A DNA stretch of 64,000 bases from assembly GCF_003234365.2 (NCBI RefSeq), contig NZ_CP126260.1:1302001-1366000 (forward strand), read 5' to 3'. Shown piece after piece: positions 35,893 through 43,944 of the stretch. The stretch's first letter is position 1, and the number at the start of each line of letters is the position of its first letter. The notes beneath the pieces are model-generated. The model saw nothing but the letters and a program-made list of their open reading frames with translations, searched no databases and had not been told where the DNA came from. A program made the translations under genes and the position numbers. This DNA is from Curtobacterium sp. MCJR17_020 (GTDB taxonomy: Bacteria; Actinomycetota; Actinomycetes; Actinomycetales; Microbacteriaceae).

Positions 35893-38529
35893 GTGGGGAT
35901 GACTGTCATGACGTCGCGTTTTTCGAAGCTTGCAGGGGGAACGGAGTGGGTGCGTTGCGCTTTCCAAGTGAACCCCTACGCCTATCTGAAGGCAAATGGC
36001 AAGGTCCAACCGGACCTCCAAACCGAGGCTGAATACAACAAGGCGATGGTGAGTGCTCTCACTGACGCTGGCATTGAAGCCATTGGGATCACGGACCACT
36101 GGTCAGTTGATACGGGCGCCGACCTTCGTACGGAGGCTGAAGCCGCGGGCCTCTTGGTCTTTCCGGGATTTGAAGCCACCAGTTCCGAGGGTGTCCATCT
36201 ACTGATTCTCTTCGACCCGGCGACGACGGCAAGTGCAATCAACCGCCGATTAGGGGAGTGTGGCATTCCGGATGATTGCCACGAGTCGGTCCCATGTAAA
36301 TTCTCTGCCGTCGATCTCCTAGAACGAGCGCGGCAGTGGAGTGCCGTCGTGATCGCGCCGCACGTGACTACGGGGGGAGGCCTCCTTCTCAAGTTGACCG
36401 GACAATCGGCCGTCACGGCTTGGACAAATGATCTACTGCATGCGGTGGCGCCGGGAGGGGCAAAGCCATCCCAAGGGCAGGCGGCAATTCTGGCTAACAA
36501 GGATGCCGGGTACAAGCGCCAAAATAGACTTGCAGTGTTGAGCGCAGCCGACATCAGCTCCCCGAGTGACGTTGCAAAGCCCGGATCGAGTAGCTGGGTG
36601 AAGCTCTCTAGCCGAACTGCCGGCGGGCTGGACCTGGCTTTCCGGACACCGTCGACTCGAGTGTCGCGAGAAGATCCCGATAGGCAGGATCACCCTAGGA
36701 TCCTCGGGATCGAGTGGAAGGGCGGCTTTCTTGGCAATACGCGGATACGCTTCAATAATTCACTCAATGTTCTTATTGGAGGGCGAGGAACGGGTAAATC
36801 AACCGTCTTAGAAAGCATTCGCTACTGCCTCGGCGCGCGACCCACTGCGTCCAGATCTGTGACCGAACACGACTCAATGACAAAGCAAGTTCTCGGCGCC
36901 GGAACCGAGATTACGCTCGAGATCGAGGTTCGAACTCCCACGAGGGCCATTTACACAATCAGTCGCGTGTATGGGGAGGAGCCACGGGTTCGCGATGAGC
37001 AAGGAAAGACACTACATTCGACACCATTGGACGTCCTTGGAGATGTCGCTATATACGGCCAACGGGAACTTGCCGACCTCGCGCGTGATGGAGAGCAACT
37101 CACCCGTCTTCTAGCACTTTTTCTGCCCTCGGGGACGTTGGAGGAAAGTGCCACCCCAAGTGATGCCCTCAAAAAATCGCGTGAAGCAATCGTCGAACAA
37201 CTCGACGTAATAGATAAACTCTCAAGTCAGACTGCGCGGTTGCCCATCATCGCTGAGCGGCTCGCCAGATTTGAGGCGGCTGGTGTTGGGGAGCGGCTCG
37301 AATCGCAAAACACCGTAAAACGAGAAGAGGACTTCTTCAACAGCGCTCGCGACGCGCTAACGGGTGCCAAAGTCAGCGTCATTCCCAAATTGCAATTGAC
37401 CGCGGTTGCGCGGGAGCCGGGCTCGACTCGTGATGATCTTTTGGTTGAAGCTGAAGCCGTGATCGCTGGATTCAATGACGCCATTCGTGTGGCCGAATTA
37501 GAGCTATCGGAAGCGAAGGCATCGGCAGAAACCCAGCTTGCTGCCATTAGGTCGCGATGGTCGGGCGAAACGGGGAGTATTGTAGCGGAGCTTGACAAGG
37601 TGCTACGCGAGTTACAGCCCGACGGGATTGACGGGAACGAGTATCTCACGCTCAAGCGAGAAGAACAGGCGCTCAGCGGCTACCCCGAACAGTTGCAAGC
37701 CGCGCGCGTGACCTTGGAAAAGCTCCGAGATGAACGAACCGACCTGTTGGCCGCAGTGGCCGATGCTCGTGCTGCTCGTATTCGGAATCTGAAGGCGGCG
37801 GCAAAGAAAGTACGCCGCGCTTTGCCGGCGACGTTGCAGGCCACTCTTCATGACGGTGCGGACCGTACTCCCTTGACTGACCTCATTCGTTCGCTGGGCG
37901 GGCGCTTTGATCTGATTCGAGCTGCTATTGACACCGCGGAGACTCTCAGCGTTGCCGCCTTTGCGTCGGTATGTAGAAGCGGCGCCGATCGAATTCGGGA
38001 GGTCTACCCTAACGTGACTACTAAGCAAGCTGGCGAGTTGGCATCCGCGGGTGAGGGTGTATTCATGGAAATGGAGGAGCTGGAATTCCCACTCACGACG
38101 GACTTGCAGCTGAATGTTGGCTCGAAGGATTCGCCGATTTGGCGTAGCCTTGATCATCTCTCAACAGGGCAACGGGCCACTGCTCTTCTCCTCCTGCTTC
38201 TTAAGAGGGGGGCGGGTCCACTGCTGATTGATCAGCCCGAAGATGACCTGGATAATCGATTCATCAACGCCGATATTGTTCCTCAACTTCGCGAGAAAAC
38301 TGGCAGGCAAATCATCTTCTCGAGTCACAATGCGAATATCCCTGTCCTAGGCGACGCCGACCAACTTGTAGTTCTTCAAGCGGAAGATAACGGCAGCGAA
38401 GTCATAGGAAAGATTGCCCCTGGCGGCCTCGGGTCAATTGACCACCCTGAACTGGAAGGTTGGGTGGAAGAGCTCCTTGAAGGCGGACGTGATGCATTCA
38501 ACTCTCGCCGCTACATGTATGGCTTCTGA
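35893..38529 (+). CDS. PHP-domain plus SMC/Rad50-type ATPase (TrlF-like), probable defence protein
   Basis: An 878-residue protein. Residues ~15-110 form a PHP-type domain (GIEAIGITDHWSVD with TDH at 67-69; FPGFEATSSEGVHLLI; VVIAPHV near 155). An ABC/SMC ATPase follows: Walker A IGGRGTGKSTVLESIRYCLG near 295, coiled-coil between ~420 and 640, signature LSTGQRATALLL near 755, Walker B LLIDQPEDDLDN near 777 and H-loop SSHNAN. This layout matches the group called TrlF-like, tied to phage or DNA conflict. The first PHP motif reads FQVNPYAY where HxH is expected. Third codon positions are far AT-richer than neighbours, suggesting transfer. ATG 35899 or 35908 are alternative starts. Confidence 0.82.
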   Translation: MGMTVMTSRFSKLAGGTEWVRCAFQVNPYAYLKANGKVQPDLQTEAEYNKAMVSALTDAGIEAIGITDHWSVDTGADLRTEAEAAGLLVFPGFEATSSEGVHLLILFDPATTASAINRRLGECGIPDDCHESVPCKFSAVDLLERARQWSAVVIAPHVTTGGGLLLKLTGQSAVTAWTNDLLHAVAPGGAKPSQGQAAILANKDAGYKRQNRLAVLSAADISSPSDVAKPGSSSWVKLSSRTAGGLDLAFRTPSTRVSREDPDRQDHPRILGIEWKGGFLGNTRIRFNNSLNVLIGGRGTGKSTVLESIRYCLGARPTASRSVTEHDSMTKQVLGAGTEITLEIEVRTPTRAIYTISRVYGEEPRVRDEQGKTLHSTPLDVLGDVAIYGQRELADLARDGEQLTRLLALFLPSGTLEESATPSDALKKSREAIVEQLDVIDKLSSQTARLPIIAERLARFEAAGVGERLESQNTVKREEDFFNSARDALTGAKVSVIPKLQLTAVAREPGSTRDDLLVEAEAVIAGFNDAIRVAELELSEAKASAETQLAAIRSRWSGETGSIVAELDKVLRELQPDGIDGNEYLTLKREEQALSGYPEQLQAARVTLEKLRDERTDLLAAVADARAARIRNLKAAAKKVRRALPATLQATLHDGADRTPLTDLIRSLGGRFDLIRAAIDTAETLSVAAFASVCRSGADRIREVYPNVTTKQAGELASAGEGVFMEMEELEFPLTTDLQLNVGSKDSPIWRSLDHLSTGQRATALLLLLLKRGAGPLLIDQPEDDLDNRFINADIVPQLREKTGRQIIFSSHNANIPVLGDADQLVVLQAEDNGSEVIGKIAPGGLGSIDHPELEGWVEELLEGGRDAFNSRRYMYGF

Positions 38530-38604
38530 AGCCGTACGTGCCGTTCAAAACTGACATAAGAGCGCCGTATCGGCGCAAGAGCCGCTGGGTCAGGGCTTGA
38601 TGGG

Positions 38605-38642
38605 AAACGCCCTGTCTCCGAGCGAGCGGAGACAGGGCGTTT
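38605..38642. terminator. Bidirectional terminator after the TrlF-like gene
   Basis: AAACGCCCTGTCTCCG / CGGAGACAGGGCGTTT, a perfect 16-bp stem with 6-base loop, flanked by A and T runs on both sides. It serves the two converging genes. Confidence 0.92.
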
Positions 38643-38682
38643 CATCGGTTGTCGGAGTGGAACGGGCTCCGATGTTTGGGGT

Positions 38683-40359
38683 TTAGCCGATTCCGGGGTC
38701 GTTCCGCATGCCGAGGTTGCCGGCGGAAGCGAAGCCGTCGGTGCCTGCGTCGCCGGTCCATGTCCAGAGCGAGCCAGTGTTCGCCTGGACGGCGACGGCG
38801 AGGTGGTCGCCCTCGGTGACCGCTGATGGGCTGGTGTCCGTCTTCATGCCGACGTCGGCGGAGTGAGCGAACCCGGAGTCTCCGGGGGCTCCGCGCCACG
38901 TCCAGAGGTCTCCGGTGTTCGCTTGCGCGGCCACGGCGAGCTGCGACCCGACGAGCGTGATCGAAGGACTCGTGCCGGCCTTCATCCCGAGAGCGGTCTG
39001 GATGGCGACCCCGGAGGTGCGCGGGGTTCCGCTCCAGACCCAGAGCTTGCCGGTGTTGGCCTGCGCGGACACTGCAACGGTGGATCCGTTGACTCGCGTG
39101 ATCGCCGGGCTTGTGCCGTCCTTCATGCCGAGGCCTGCGTTCGCGGCAGTGCCGGCGGTTGCGGGGGTTCCGTACCAGGTCCAGAGGCTTCCGCTGTCGG
39201 CTTGGTAGGCGACGGAGACGCCGCTACCGACGGCGGTGATGGATGGGTTGGTGCCGTCCTTCATGCCTCGGCCGGTGGACTTCGCGTAGCCCGTCGATCC
39301 TGCAGTACCCGTCCAGGTCCAGAGATCGCCGGTGTTCGCTTGGAACGCGACAGCGAAGTTCCCATCGCCGAGCGAGATGATGTCCGGGCTGGTGCCTGCT
39401 TTGACGCCGACTCCAGCAGAAGCGGCGGTGCCGGTCGTACCGGCCTTGCCCTTCCAGGTCCAGAGCGTCCCGCTGGGGTCGACGTAGGCGGCTGCGGCGT
39501 TGGAGCCGTCCCGTGCGAGTGCGGGGGAGGTGCCGTCCTGGATCTGTCGGCCGGAGTTCGCGGCGAAGCCCGGGGTGCCGGCGCTGCCGGTCCACGTCCA
39601 CAGCGTGCCGGTGTTCGCACGGACCGCAACGGCGGTGCCGTTCGAGTACGACGATGGCGCGATCGCGAGCGGGCTGGTCACGTTGCTGAAGTCGACGTGC
39701 TGGTGGTTGCAGGTGTCGTCGAACTGACGGGTGATGTTCGTGAAGGACCATGTGGACCTGCATTGTGACTGACCGGCCTGCGTGCCTGACGGGACGAAGG
39801 TGTCGAGGAACGTCAGCAACTCACGTGTTCGCGAATTGGAACCCTCGACGGTCGATCCGCCGACGGATCCGAAGTCGATCGCGACACTCGGATCAACGCA
39901 GTGCAGCGAGCCCTCGTTCTGCGCGCAGGTGTACGGGTGCGTCATCGTTGGGCAGCGACGGTTGAGGTCGTTCACCCGCAACGACCCGAACTTCTTGGTC
40001 ACGATGACGAGTGTCTGCAGGACACGAGTGTCGAGCTGGCAGCCCGGCGCCGGGTTACCGTTCGCGATCGGCAGGATCTCGTTCCGGTACAGGTCGTTGG
40101 TGTTCCCCGCGCCACCGGCTGTCGCGGTGAAGCTCCCTGCTGTGACGAACCCTCCGAGCTGCTTCGCGAGCGTTGCTGGGTCGGCAGAGATGTCGTCGCA
40201 GGCGGTGCCGCAAGCGCCAGCTGCTTCCGCTCGAGGCGGTGACATCGCCACGATTGAGGCGAGTGCAAGCGCCGTAATCATGACGATCAGGACGAGTGTC
40301 CGCCAGAGATTTCTCGATCTGGGCAGCACAAACGGAGTATTCACTTTTCCCCATTTCAC
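38683..40359 (-). CDS. Secreted protein: M15-like peptidase domain plus seven-repeat beta-propeller
   Basis: A 558-residue exported protein with signal peptide (hydrophobic ~21-39, likely cut after AEA). Residues 50-225 are Cys-rich and contain SLHCVDPSVAID (His153, Asp162) and CNHQHVDF (His219, His221), the spacing of zinc ligands in M15/VanY-type D,D-carboxypeptidases. Residues ~229-558 hold seven repeats of about 44-47 residues, each with a core like VAVQANTGxLWTWTGxAG and ending GMKxGTSPxI, as in lectin-like seven-bladed propellers. A wall- or glycan-binding hydrolase is inferred. A second, shorter reading of the start is not supported. Confidence 0.8.
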   Translation of the reverse strand: MKWGKVNTPFVLPRSRNLWRTLVLIVMITALALASIVAMSPPRAEAAGACGTACDDISADPATLAKQLGGFVTAGSFTATAGGAGNTNDLYRNEILPIANGNPAPGCQLDTRVLQTLVIVTKKFGSLRVNDLNRRCPTMTHPYTCAQNEGSLHCVDPSVAIDFGSVGGSTVEGSNSRTRELLTFLDTFVPSGTQAGQSQCRSTWSFTNITRQFDDTCNHQHVDFSNVTSPLAIAPSSYSNGTAVAVRANTGTLWTWTGSAGTPGFAANSGRQIQDGTSPALARDGSNAAAAYVDPSGTLWTWKGKAGTTGTAASAGVGVKAGTSPDIISLGDGNFAVAFQANTGDLWTWTGTAGSTGYAKSTGRGMKDGTNPSITAVGSGVSVAYQADSGSLWTWYGTPATAGTAANAGLGMKDGTSPAITRVNGSTVAVSAQANTGKLWVWSGTPRTSGVAIQTALGMKAGTSPSITLVGSQLAVAAQANTGDLWTWRGAPGDSGFAHSADVGMKTDTSPSAVTEGDHLAVAVQANTGSLWTWTGDAGTDGFASAGNLGMRNDPGIG

Positions 40360-40527
40360 GGACGAGTCATACCGCCCCTCGGCATGAACTTTCGTCTCGG
40401 CTGGAGATTATCGGGTTCCACCCGCTGACGCGCACCCTTGCTGCTTTCACAGAAATTCGCCGTATCGGCGTGAATGAGAAGAGCCGGTCATCACGAGGGG
40501 GCGGCTGTTTCGTAAAGGGGAGCGGGG

Positions 40528-40733
40528 TCAGTGCGCGGCCTCGTACGCGTCGCGGACAGTCTGGCTGATGCGGCCGCGGGAGGAGACTTCGTGGCCGTTC
40601 GCGTTCGCCCACTCGCGGATGTTCGCGAGTTCCCAAGCGCCGTCGAAACCGAACGTGACTGTGCAGCCCTTGCCGTTCGATGGTGTTGCCGGTGAGATCG
40701 TCGACGAGGTGCGTGCTGAATTTCTGCGCCAGG
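40528..40733 (-). pseudogene. lsr2-like remnant (frameshifted, internally deleted)
   Basis: Two frames of the minus strand together read as Lsr2: AQKFSTHLVDDLTGNTIE (about 40731-40678), then after a frameshift GKGCTVTFGFDG followed at once by the DNA-binding end IREWANANGHEVSSRGRISQTVRDAYEAAH. The dimerisation segment and linker between FGFDG and IREWA are missing (about 45 residues), and the start ATG is replaced by CTG right at the G run. Lsr2 is a nucleoid protein that silences AT-rich foreign DNA; this copy should be inactive. Confidence 0.75.
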
Positions 40734-40757
40734 GGGGGGGGGGGGGGGGGGGGGGGG
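40732..40757 (+). repeat. Homopolymer run of 26 G
   Basis: Twenty-six uninterrupted G between the lsr2-like and DUF1016 remnants. It lies exactly where their divergent 5' ends and promoters should be. It may be a real slippage-prone tract or a sequencing/assembly artefact. Confidence 0.9.
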
Positions 40758-40840
40758 CGCCCTTCGCTCGGGGGAGGGGGGATCTCCACCCTGGCAAATC
40801 TGGTCCCGTAGAACGCTTCGTTGGTCGGGCAGCCTGGACC

Positions 40841-41120
40841 GTGACGGAACTCATTCGCCTGTACTGGGGGATCGGCGCGACGATCTTGCAGCGCCAGGGC
40901 GATGAGGAGTGGGGGAGCACGGACGAAGCTGTTGTACATGCGCCGGTTCGCGGGGGAGTGGTCGGCGGGTTCGGTTTTCCAACAGGCTTTTGGACAACTG
41001 CCCTGGGGACACATCACCGTGCTCCTCGACCGGCTCGATGACCACGAGCTCCGGGACTGGTACGCCGACCAGGCGGCTGCGCACGGGTCGTCCCGGAACA
41101 TCCTCGAGCGATCAGGTTGA
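40841..41120 (+). pseudogene. DUF1016 (YhcG-type, PDDEXK nuclease family) N-terminal remnant
   Basis: Frame 1 reads TELIRLYWGIGATILQRQGDEEWG, the start of DUF1016_N; about 25-30 codons are then missing and the frame changes to RTKLLYMRRFAGEW...QLPWGHITVLLDRLDDHELRDWYADQ...SSRNILERSG and stops. That continues the same domain. The C-terminal nuclease domain is absent. The gene is therefore deleted inside, frameshifted and truncated. Confidence 0.75.
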
Positions 41121-41175
41121 CAGTCGCCCGGTAGAAGATCGCCCAACTGACGCCGTCGCGAGTGAGTTTGACCCA

Positions 41176-41289
41176 ATGGACGTCTTGAGCGCAAAGGTTC
41201 TGGGCTCGATCGCGCTCGGCCTCTTCTGGCTCGGCGCTGGCGCCTGGTTGTGGCGCTTCGCGCTTCGGAAGGCGAAGCACGGCCGGTAG
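41176..41289 (+). CDS. Small membrane peptide
   Basis: A 37-residue frame, MDVLSAKVLGSIALGLFW... ending in the basic RKAKHGR, with one membrane helix. It is short and has no clear ribosome site, so it may be chance, but its membrane-then-basic layout is gene-like. Confidence 0.35.
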   Translation: MDVLSAKVLGSIALGLFWLGAGAWLWRFALRKAKHGR

Positions 41290-41389
41290 AGGATCCGCTG
41301 ACGGGTCATCGCGGAGTGCGCTTGCGGCGATGTCCGTTTCGCTGGTCGCCGCATTGACCGTGGCTCAGTTCTGGGGGCAAGGGCGCAGG

Positions 41390-41395
41390 TAACGT
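41390..41395 (+). promoter_or_regulatory. -10 box of the 93-residue membrane protein (leaderless)
   Basis: TAACGT lies 6 bases before the ATG at 41402. Confidence 0.5.
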
Positions 41396-41401
41396 GCACG
41401 C

Positions 41402-41683
41402 ATGACGTCATGGTGGGATCGCACCGATCCATCGGATCGCGCGGATCTGACGAACCGCACTCCGGCCGGAATCATCGAGTCGTGGTGGAACGTCATCGCC
41501 GGTGCTGCATTGATGATCGGTCTGCCAGCAGTCGTGCTCAGCGGAGGCATCAGCTCCGCACGAATCGCATTCGCGAGTTTCGGCCTGGCCGTCATAGTGG
41601 CGCTCGAGCTCGTCTTCTTGAGGAAGCTGATCCAGCGGATCGCAGGCCAGCGAGCGCTTCGCGCGGAGCGCGACGACGATTGA
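41402..41683 (+). CDS. Hypothetical two-helix membrane protein
   Basis: A 93-residue protein with N-terminal polar segment (MTSWWDRTDPSDRADL), helices around IESWWNVIAGAALMIGLPAVVL and IAFASFGLAVIVALELVFL, and a charged tail RKLIQRIAGQRALRAERDDD. Unknown function. The -10 box TAACGT 6 bases upstream supports the start. Confidence 0.65.
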   Translation: MTSWWDRTDPSDRADLTNRTPAGIIESWWNVIAGAALMIGLPAVVLSGGISSARIAFASFGLAVIVALELVFLRKLIQRIAGQRALRAERDDD

Positions 41684-41807
41684 GAATCAGGTCCCGATGC
41701 GTTCGCGCGTCCGTAGGTCGATCGGCGAACGGGTCGAGGGGTAGCGCTGTACGCGCTCGGAAACACCCATCATGATTGGCGACGGGAGAGAGTGACGGGG
41801 GAGTGGT

Positions 41808-42749
41808 GTGACCGAAGTGTCGGGCAGTGGGCCGGGAGCAAGACGACGGGTGAGCGGGGTTTCCGTCGTCCTCGCGATCGCGGCTCCGGTGGCCTTGTTG
41901 GTGGCGTTCGTGCCGTACTTCCTCGGCGGTCTCCTGGCCGGCTACGGGCAGGACGGCGGCGACGGTGGTGACGGCGGCGGTCCCGGTGGGTTCGCTGGCT
42001 ACGGAATCGTCGCGATCGTGCTCGGTGTCGGGATCCCCGGGTGGGCGCTGGTTTGGGGCATCGTCGACGTGCGGCGGACTCGTGGGACACCGGGTGCAGC
42101 GCTCCTGGTCGGAGCTGTGGCGCTGGGTATCGCTCTCTGCACGATCGTCCCCGGGTCGGTGACGATCATCCGGACCTCGGTGCGGCTGCAGGCGGCGTAC
42201 GAGCGGGAGAACCCGCGGTCAGAGGTGCTGGCGACGGCGAGAGCCGAGGCCCGAGCATCGGAGAGCGCGGCCTCGCCGGCGGGTCGGGCTGCGGAGCGCG
42301 ACGCTCCCGCACGCCGGGCCGCGACGAAGCAGCGACTCGACGCGGTGAGCCAGGCCCTACTGGATGCGCTGGCGATCACACCGGACGACATCGTCCCGGC
42401 GGGGCAGCCATTGCCGACGGGGTCGGCCGCGGCGCGGTCTGTCCGCGTCACCCCGTCCACGGGGCAATGCGATGCGGGATACGGTCCGAAGGCGGGCGTG
42501 TTCTACCGGTGGGACCTCTTCCTCGATGATTCCGTCGACCCAGTCCGCGCCGCTGCGGCGGTCCGGGCAGCGGTCGAGGCGACCGTGCCGGGTGCTGATC
42601 TGCAGCAGCAGAAGGTCGATGCCAGCTCGGGCCGGCTGGAGTTCACGGACGACGTGTCCGGGTCTCCGGACTTGCACGGAAGCTTCACGTGGGGGGACGG
42701 CATCGGCTCGACCAGCCGGATCGTCGCCCTCGACACGGCCTGTCACTGA
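41808..42749 (+). CDS. Hypothetical membrane protein with extracellular domain
   Basis: A 313-residue protein of unknown family. Three hydrophobic segments lie in the first 130 residues, with a Gly/Asp-rich loop (GYGQDGGDGGDGGGPGG) between the first two. A helical Ala/Arg/Glu-rich stretch follows (residues ~130-185), then a globular domain with a Cys pair (GQCDAGYG ... DTACH). GTG 41808 is the start; no clear SD beyond GGGGGAG (41797-41803). Confidence 0.68.
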   Translation: MTEVSGSGPGARRRVSGVSVVLAIAAPVALLVAFVPYFLGGLLAGYGQDGGDGGDGGGPGGFAGYGIVAIVLGVGIPGWALVWGIVDVRRTRGTPGAALLVGAVALGIALCTIVPGSVTIIRTSVRLQAAYERENPRSEVLATARAEARASESAASPAGRAAERDAPARRAATKQRLDAVSQALLDALAITPDDIVPAGQPLPTGSAAARSVRVTPSTGQCDAGYGPKAGVFYRWDLFLDDSVDPVRAAAAVRAAVEATVPGADLQQQKVDASSGRLEFTDDVSGSPDLHGSFTWGDGIGSTSRIVALDTACH

Positions 42750-42779
42750 GCACGTTGCAGTGCGGCACCCGGACCGCGG

Positions 42780-43034
42780 TCAGCGCAGGTTCGGCGGTCC
42801 CTGGTGCTTCGCGATGATGACGAGCCCGTAGATGCGTGACCACACGTACGCGATGATCGCCACGCCCAGTCCCACGAGGCCGATGGCCCCGAGCGCGGCA
42901 CTGTTCAGGTGAGCGGCGCCGTTGATGCCGAATGCTCCGCCGCCGACGACCGCTGCGATGAACGCGACCATCTGGATGCGGAGCTTGAACTGCACCCGTT
43001 TCTTGTGTTCCCCGACCGCGATGATGTCCGACAC
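42780..43034 (-). CDS. Small hypothetical membrane protein
   Basis: An 84-residue protein with a basic start (VSDIIAVGEHKKRVQFKLRIQ) and two hydrophobic helices (MVAFIAAVVGGGAFGIN; LGAIGLVGLGVAIIAYVW). GTG 43034 is chosen because AAGGGGGA lies 9 bases upstream on the minus strand; the frame stays open to 43559 but that part opposes another gene. Confidence 0.68.
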   Translation of the reverse strand: MSDIIAVGEHKKRVQFKLRIQMVAFIAAVVGGGAFGINGAAHLNSAALGAIGLVGLGVAIIAYVWSRIYGLVIIAKHQGPPNLR

Positions 43035-43172
43035 TGTGTCCCCCTTGGTGGCAGACCATCCGCCCCAGGGCGATGCTAACCCGCGGAGCAGCTCAGCACC
43101 GACCCATCTGACGCCGACTCTTCGGCTCGAATGGGTCGTTGCAACGGGTGGTCGTTCTGCCATGCTCATCTC

Positions 43173-43616
43173 ATGTCCACGACGACGACGACCGATGCGC
43201 GGCACGGCGGCAGACGCCGAATCGGTCCGGTGGCGATCGACGGGCCTCGCCTGGCCGGATGGGCCGTGATGTTCGTGGTCGTGCAGGCCGTCGCGTCGGC
43301 ATGGCAGGTCTCGGCGACACAGCCCGGTGTGCCAGACAGCGAGTTCGACTTCCAGTCGCATCCGACATGGTGGCTGGTTGCGATCACCGGCGCGGCCGCG
43401 GTGATCGGGTGGCAACTTTCCGAGCGGCTCGATCCGTCCGCACGGTTCGGCCCGCAAGCTGTCCTGCGATGGACCGTCAGAGTGATGGCCGCGATGACGG
43501 TGTTGGTCGTCGTCGCCCTGCCCGCCCAGATGCTGTGGGTGGTGTGGGCAGTCCACCACGGGGTGCTCGATCCGATCACGTTGCCCAACGTCGTGCGGAC
43601 CGTACGACAGTTCTGA
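43173..43616 (+). CDS. Hypothetical membrane protein
   Basis: A 147-residue protein with three to four hydrophobic segments (LAGWAVMFVVVQAVASAW; WWLVAITGAAAVIGW; MTVLVVVALPAQMLWVVW). DUF2975-like in general layout but no firm family. CATGCT (43161-43166) is 6 bases before ATG 43173, the leaderless pattern. Confidence 0.65.
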   Translation: MSTTTTTDARHGGRRRIGPVAIDGPRLAGWAVMFVVVQAVASAWQVSATQPGVPDSEFDFQSHPTWWLVAITGAAAVIGWQLSERLDPSARFGPQAVLRWTVRVMAAMTVLVVVALPAQMLWVVWAVHHGVLDPITLPNVVRTVRQF

Positions 43617-43652
43617 TCGCTGACCGATCGTTCACCGGATCGCACCGAGCGA

Positions 43653-43658
43653 TAGCGT
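43653..43658 (+). promoter_or_regulatory. -10 box of the cold-shock-like gene (leaderless)
   Basis: TAGCGT lies 6 bases before the ATG at 43665. Confidence 0.55.
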
Positions 43659-43664
43659 CTGCTC

Positions 43665-43889
43665 ATGCGGAACGTCGGGGGCGAGTGTGTCTGGTGGAGT
43701 GATGAGAACGGGTGGGGTGCGCTCCGTTCGGACGATGTCGCGTCTGAGGTGTTCGTGCACTTCGCGAACCTGAGCACGGGCGGGAATCACACGCTCCAGC
43801 CCGGGGATCGCGTTCGGTTCGACGTCGAGCCGTACCCACCGGGGCAGGACGGCTACTTCTTCCGCGCTCACGAGGTCACGCCGATCTGA
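43665..43889 (+). CDS. Cold-shock-domain protein (divergent)
   Basis: A 74-residue OB-fold protein. CECVWWSDENGWGALRSDD replaces the usual KWFNxxKGFGFI RNP1 region, and VFVHFANL is the RNP2 motif; PGDRVRFDVEP and the final strand follow. It aligns over the full length of CspA-type proteins but lacks the standard KGFGFI aromatics, as in atypical actinobacterial Csp-like proteins, so nucleic-acid binding may be altered. Leaderless -10 box upstream. Confidence 0.8.
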   Translation: MRNVGGECVWWSDENGWGALRSDDVASEVFVHFANLSTGGNHTLQPGDRVRFDVEPYPPGQDGYFFRAHEVTPI

Positions 43890-43944
43890 GCCGAGCACGG
43901 ACTCCGTCCGTGTGATGATGGCGCGCCGGGACACCTCTTCGTCG

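Noticed and set aside
38563..40470. The same palindromic 13-mer CGCCGTATCGGCG at 38563-38575 and 40458-40470, flanking the propeller gene
   Set aside because: No transposase or target duplication accompanies them; a short GC-rich palindrome can recur by chance.
40367..41194. A 275-codon minus-strand frame with a poly-proline run
   Set aside because: The prolines are only the translated G run; the frame joins the lsr2 remnant with the antisense of the DUF1016 remnant.
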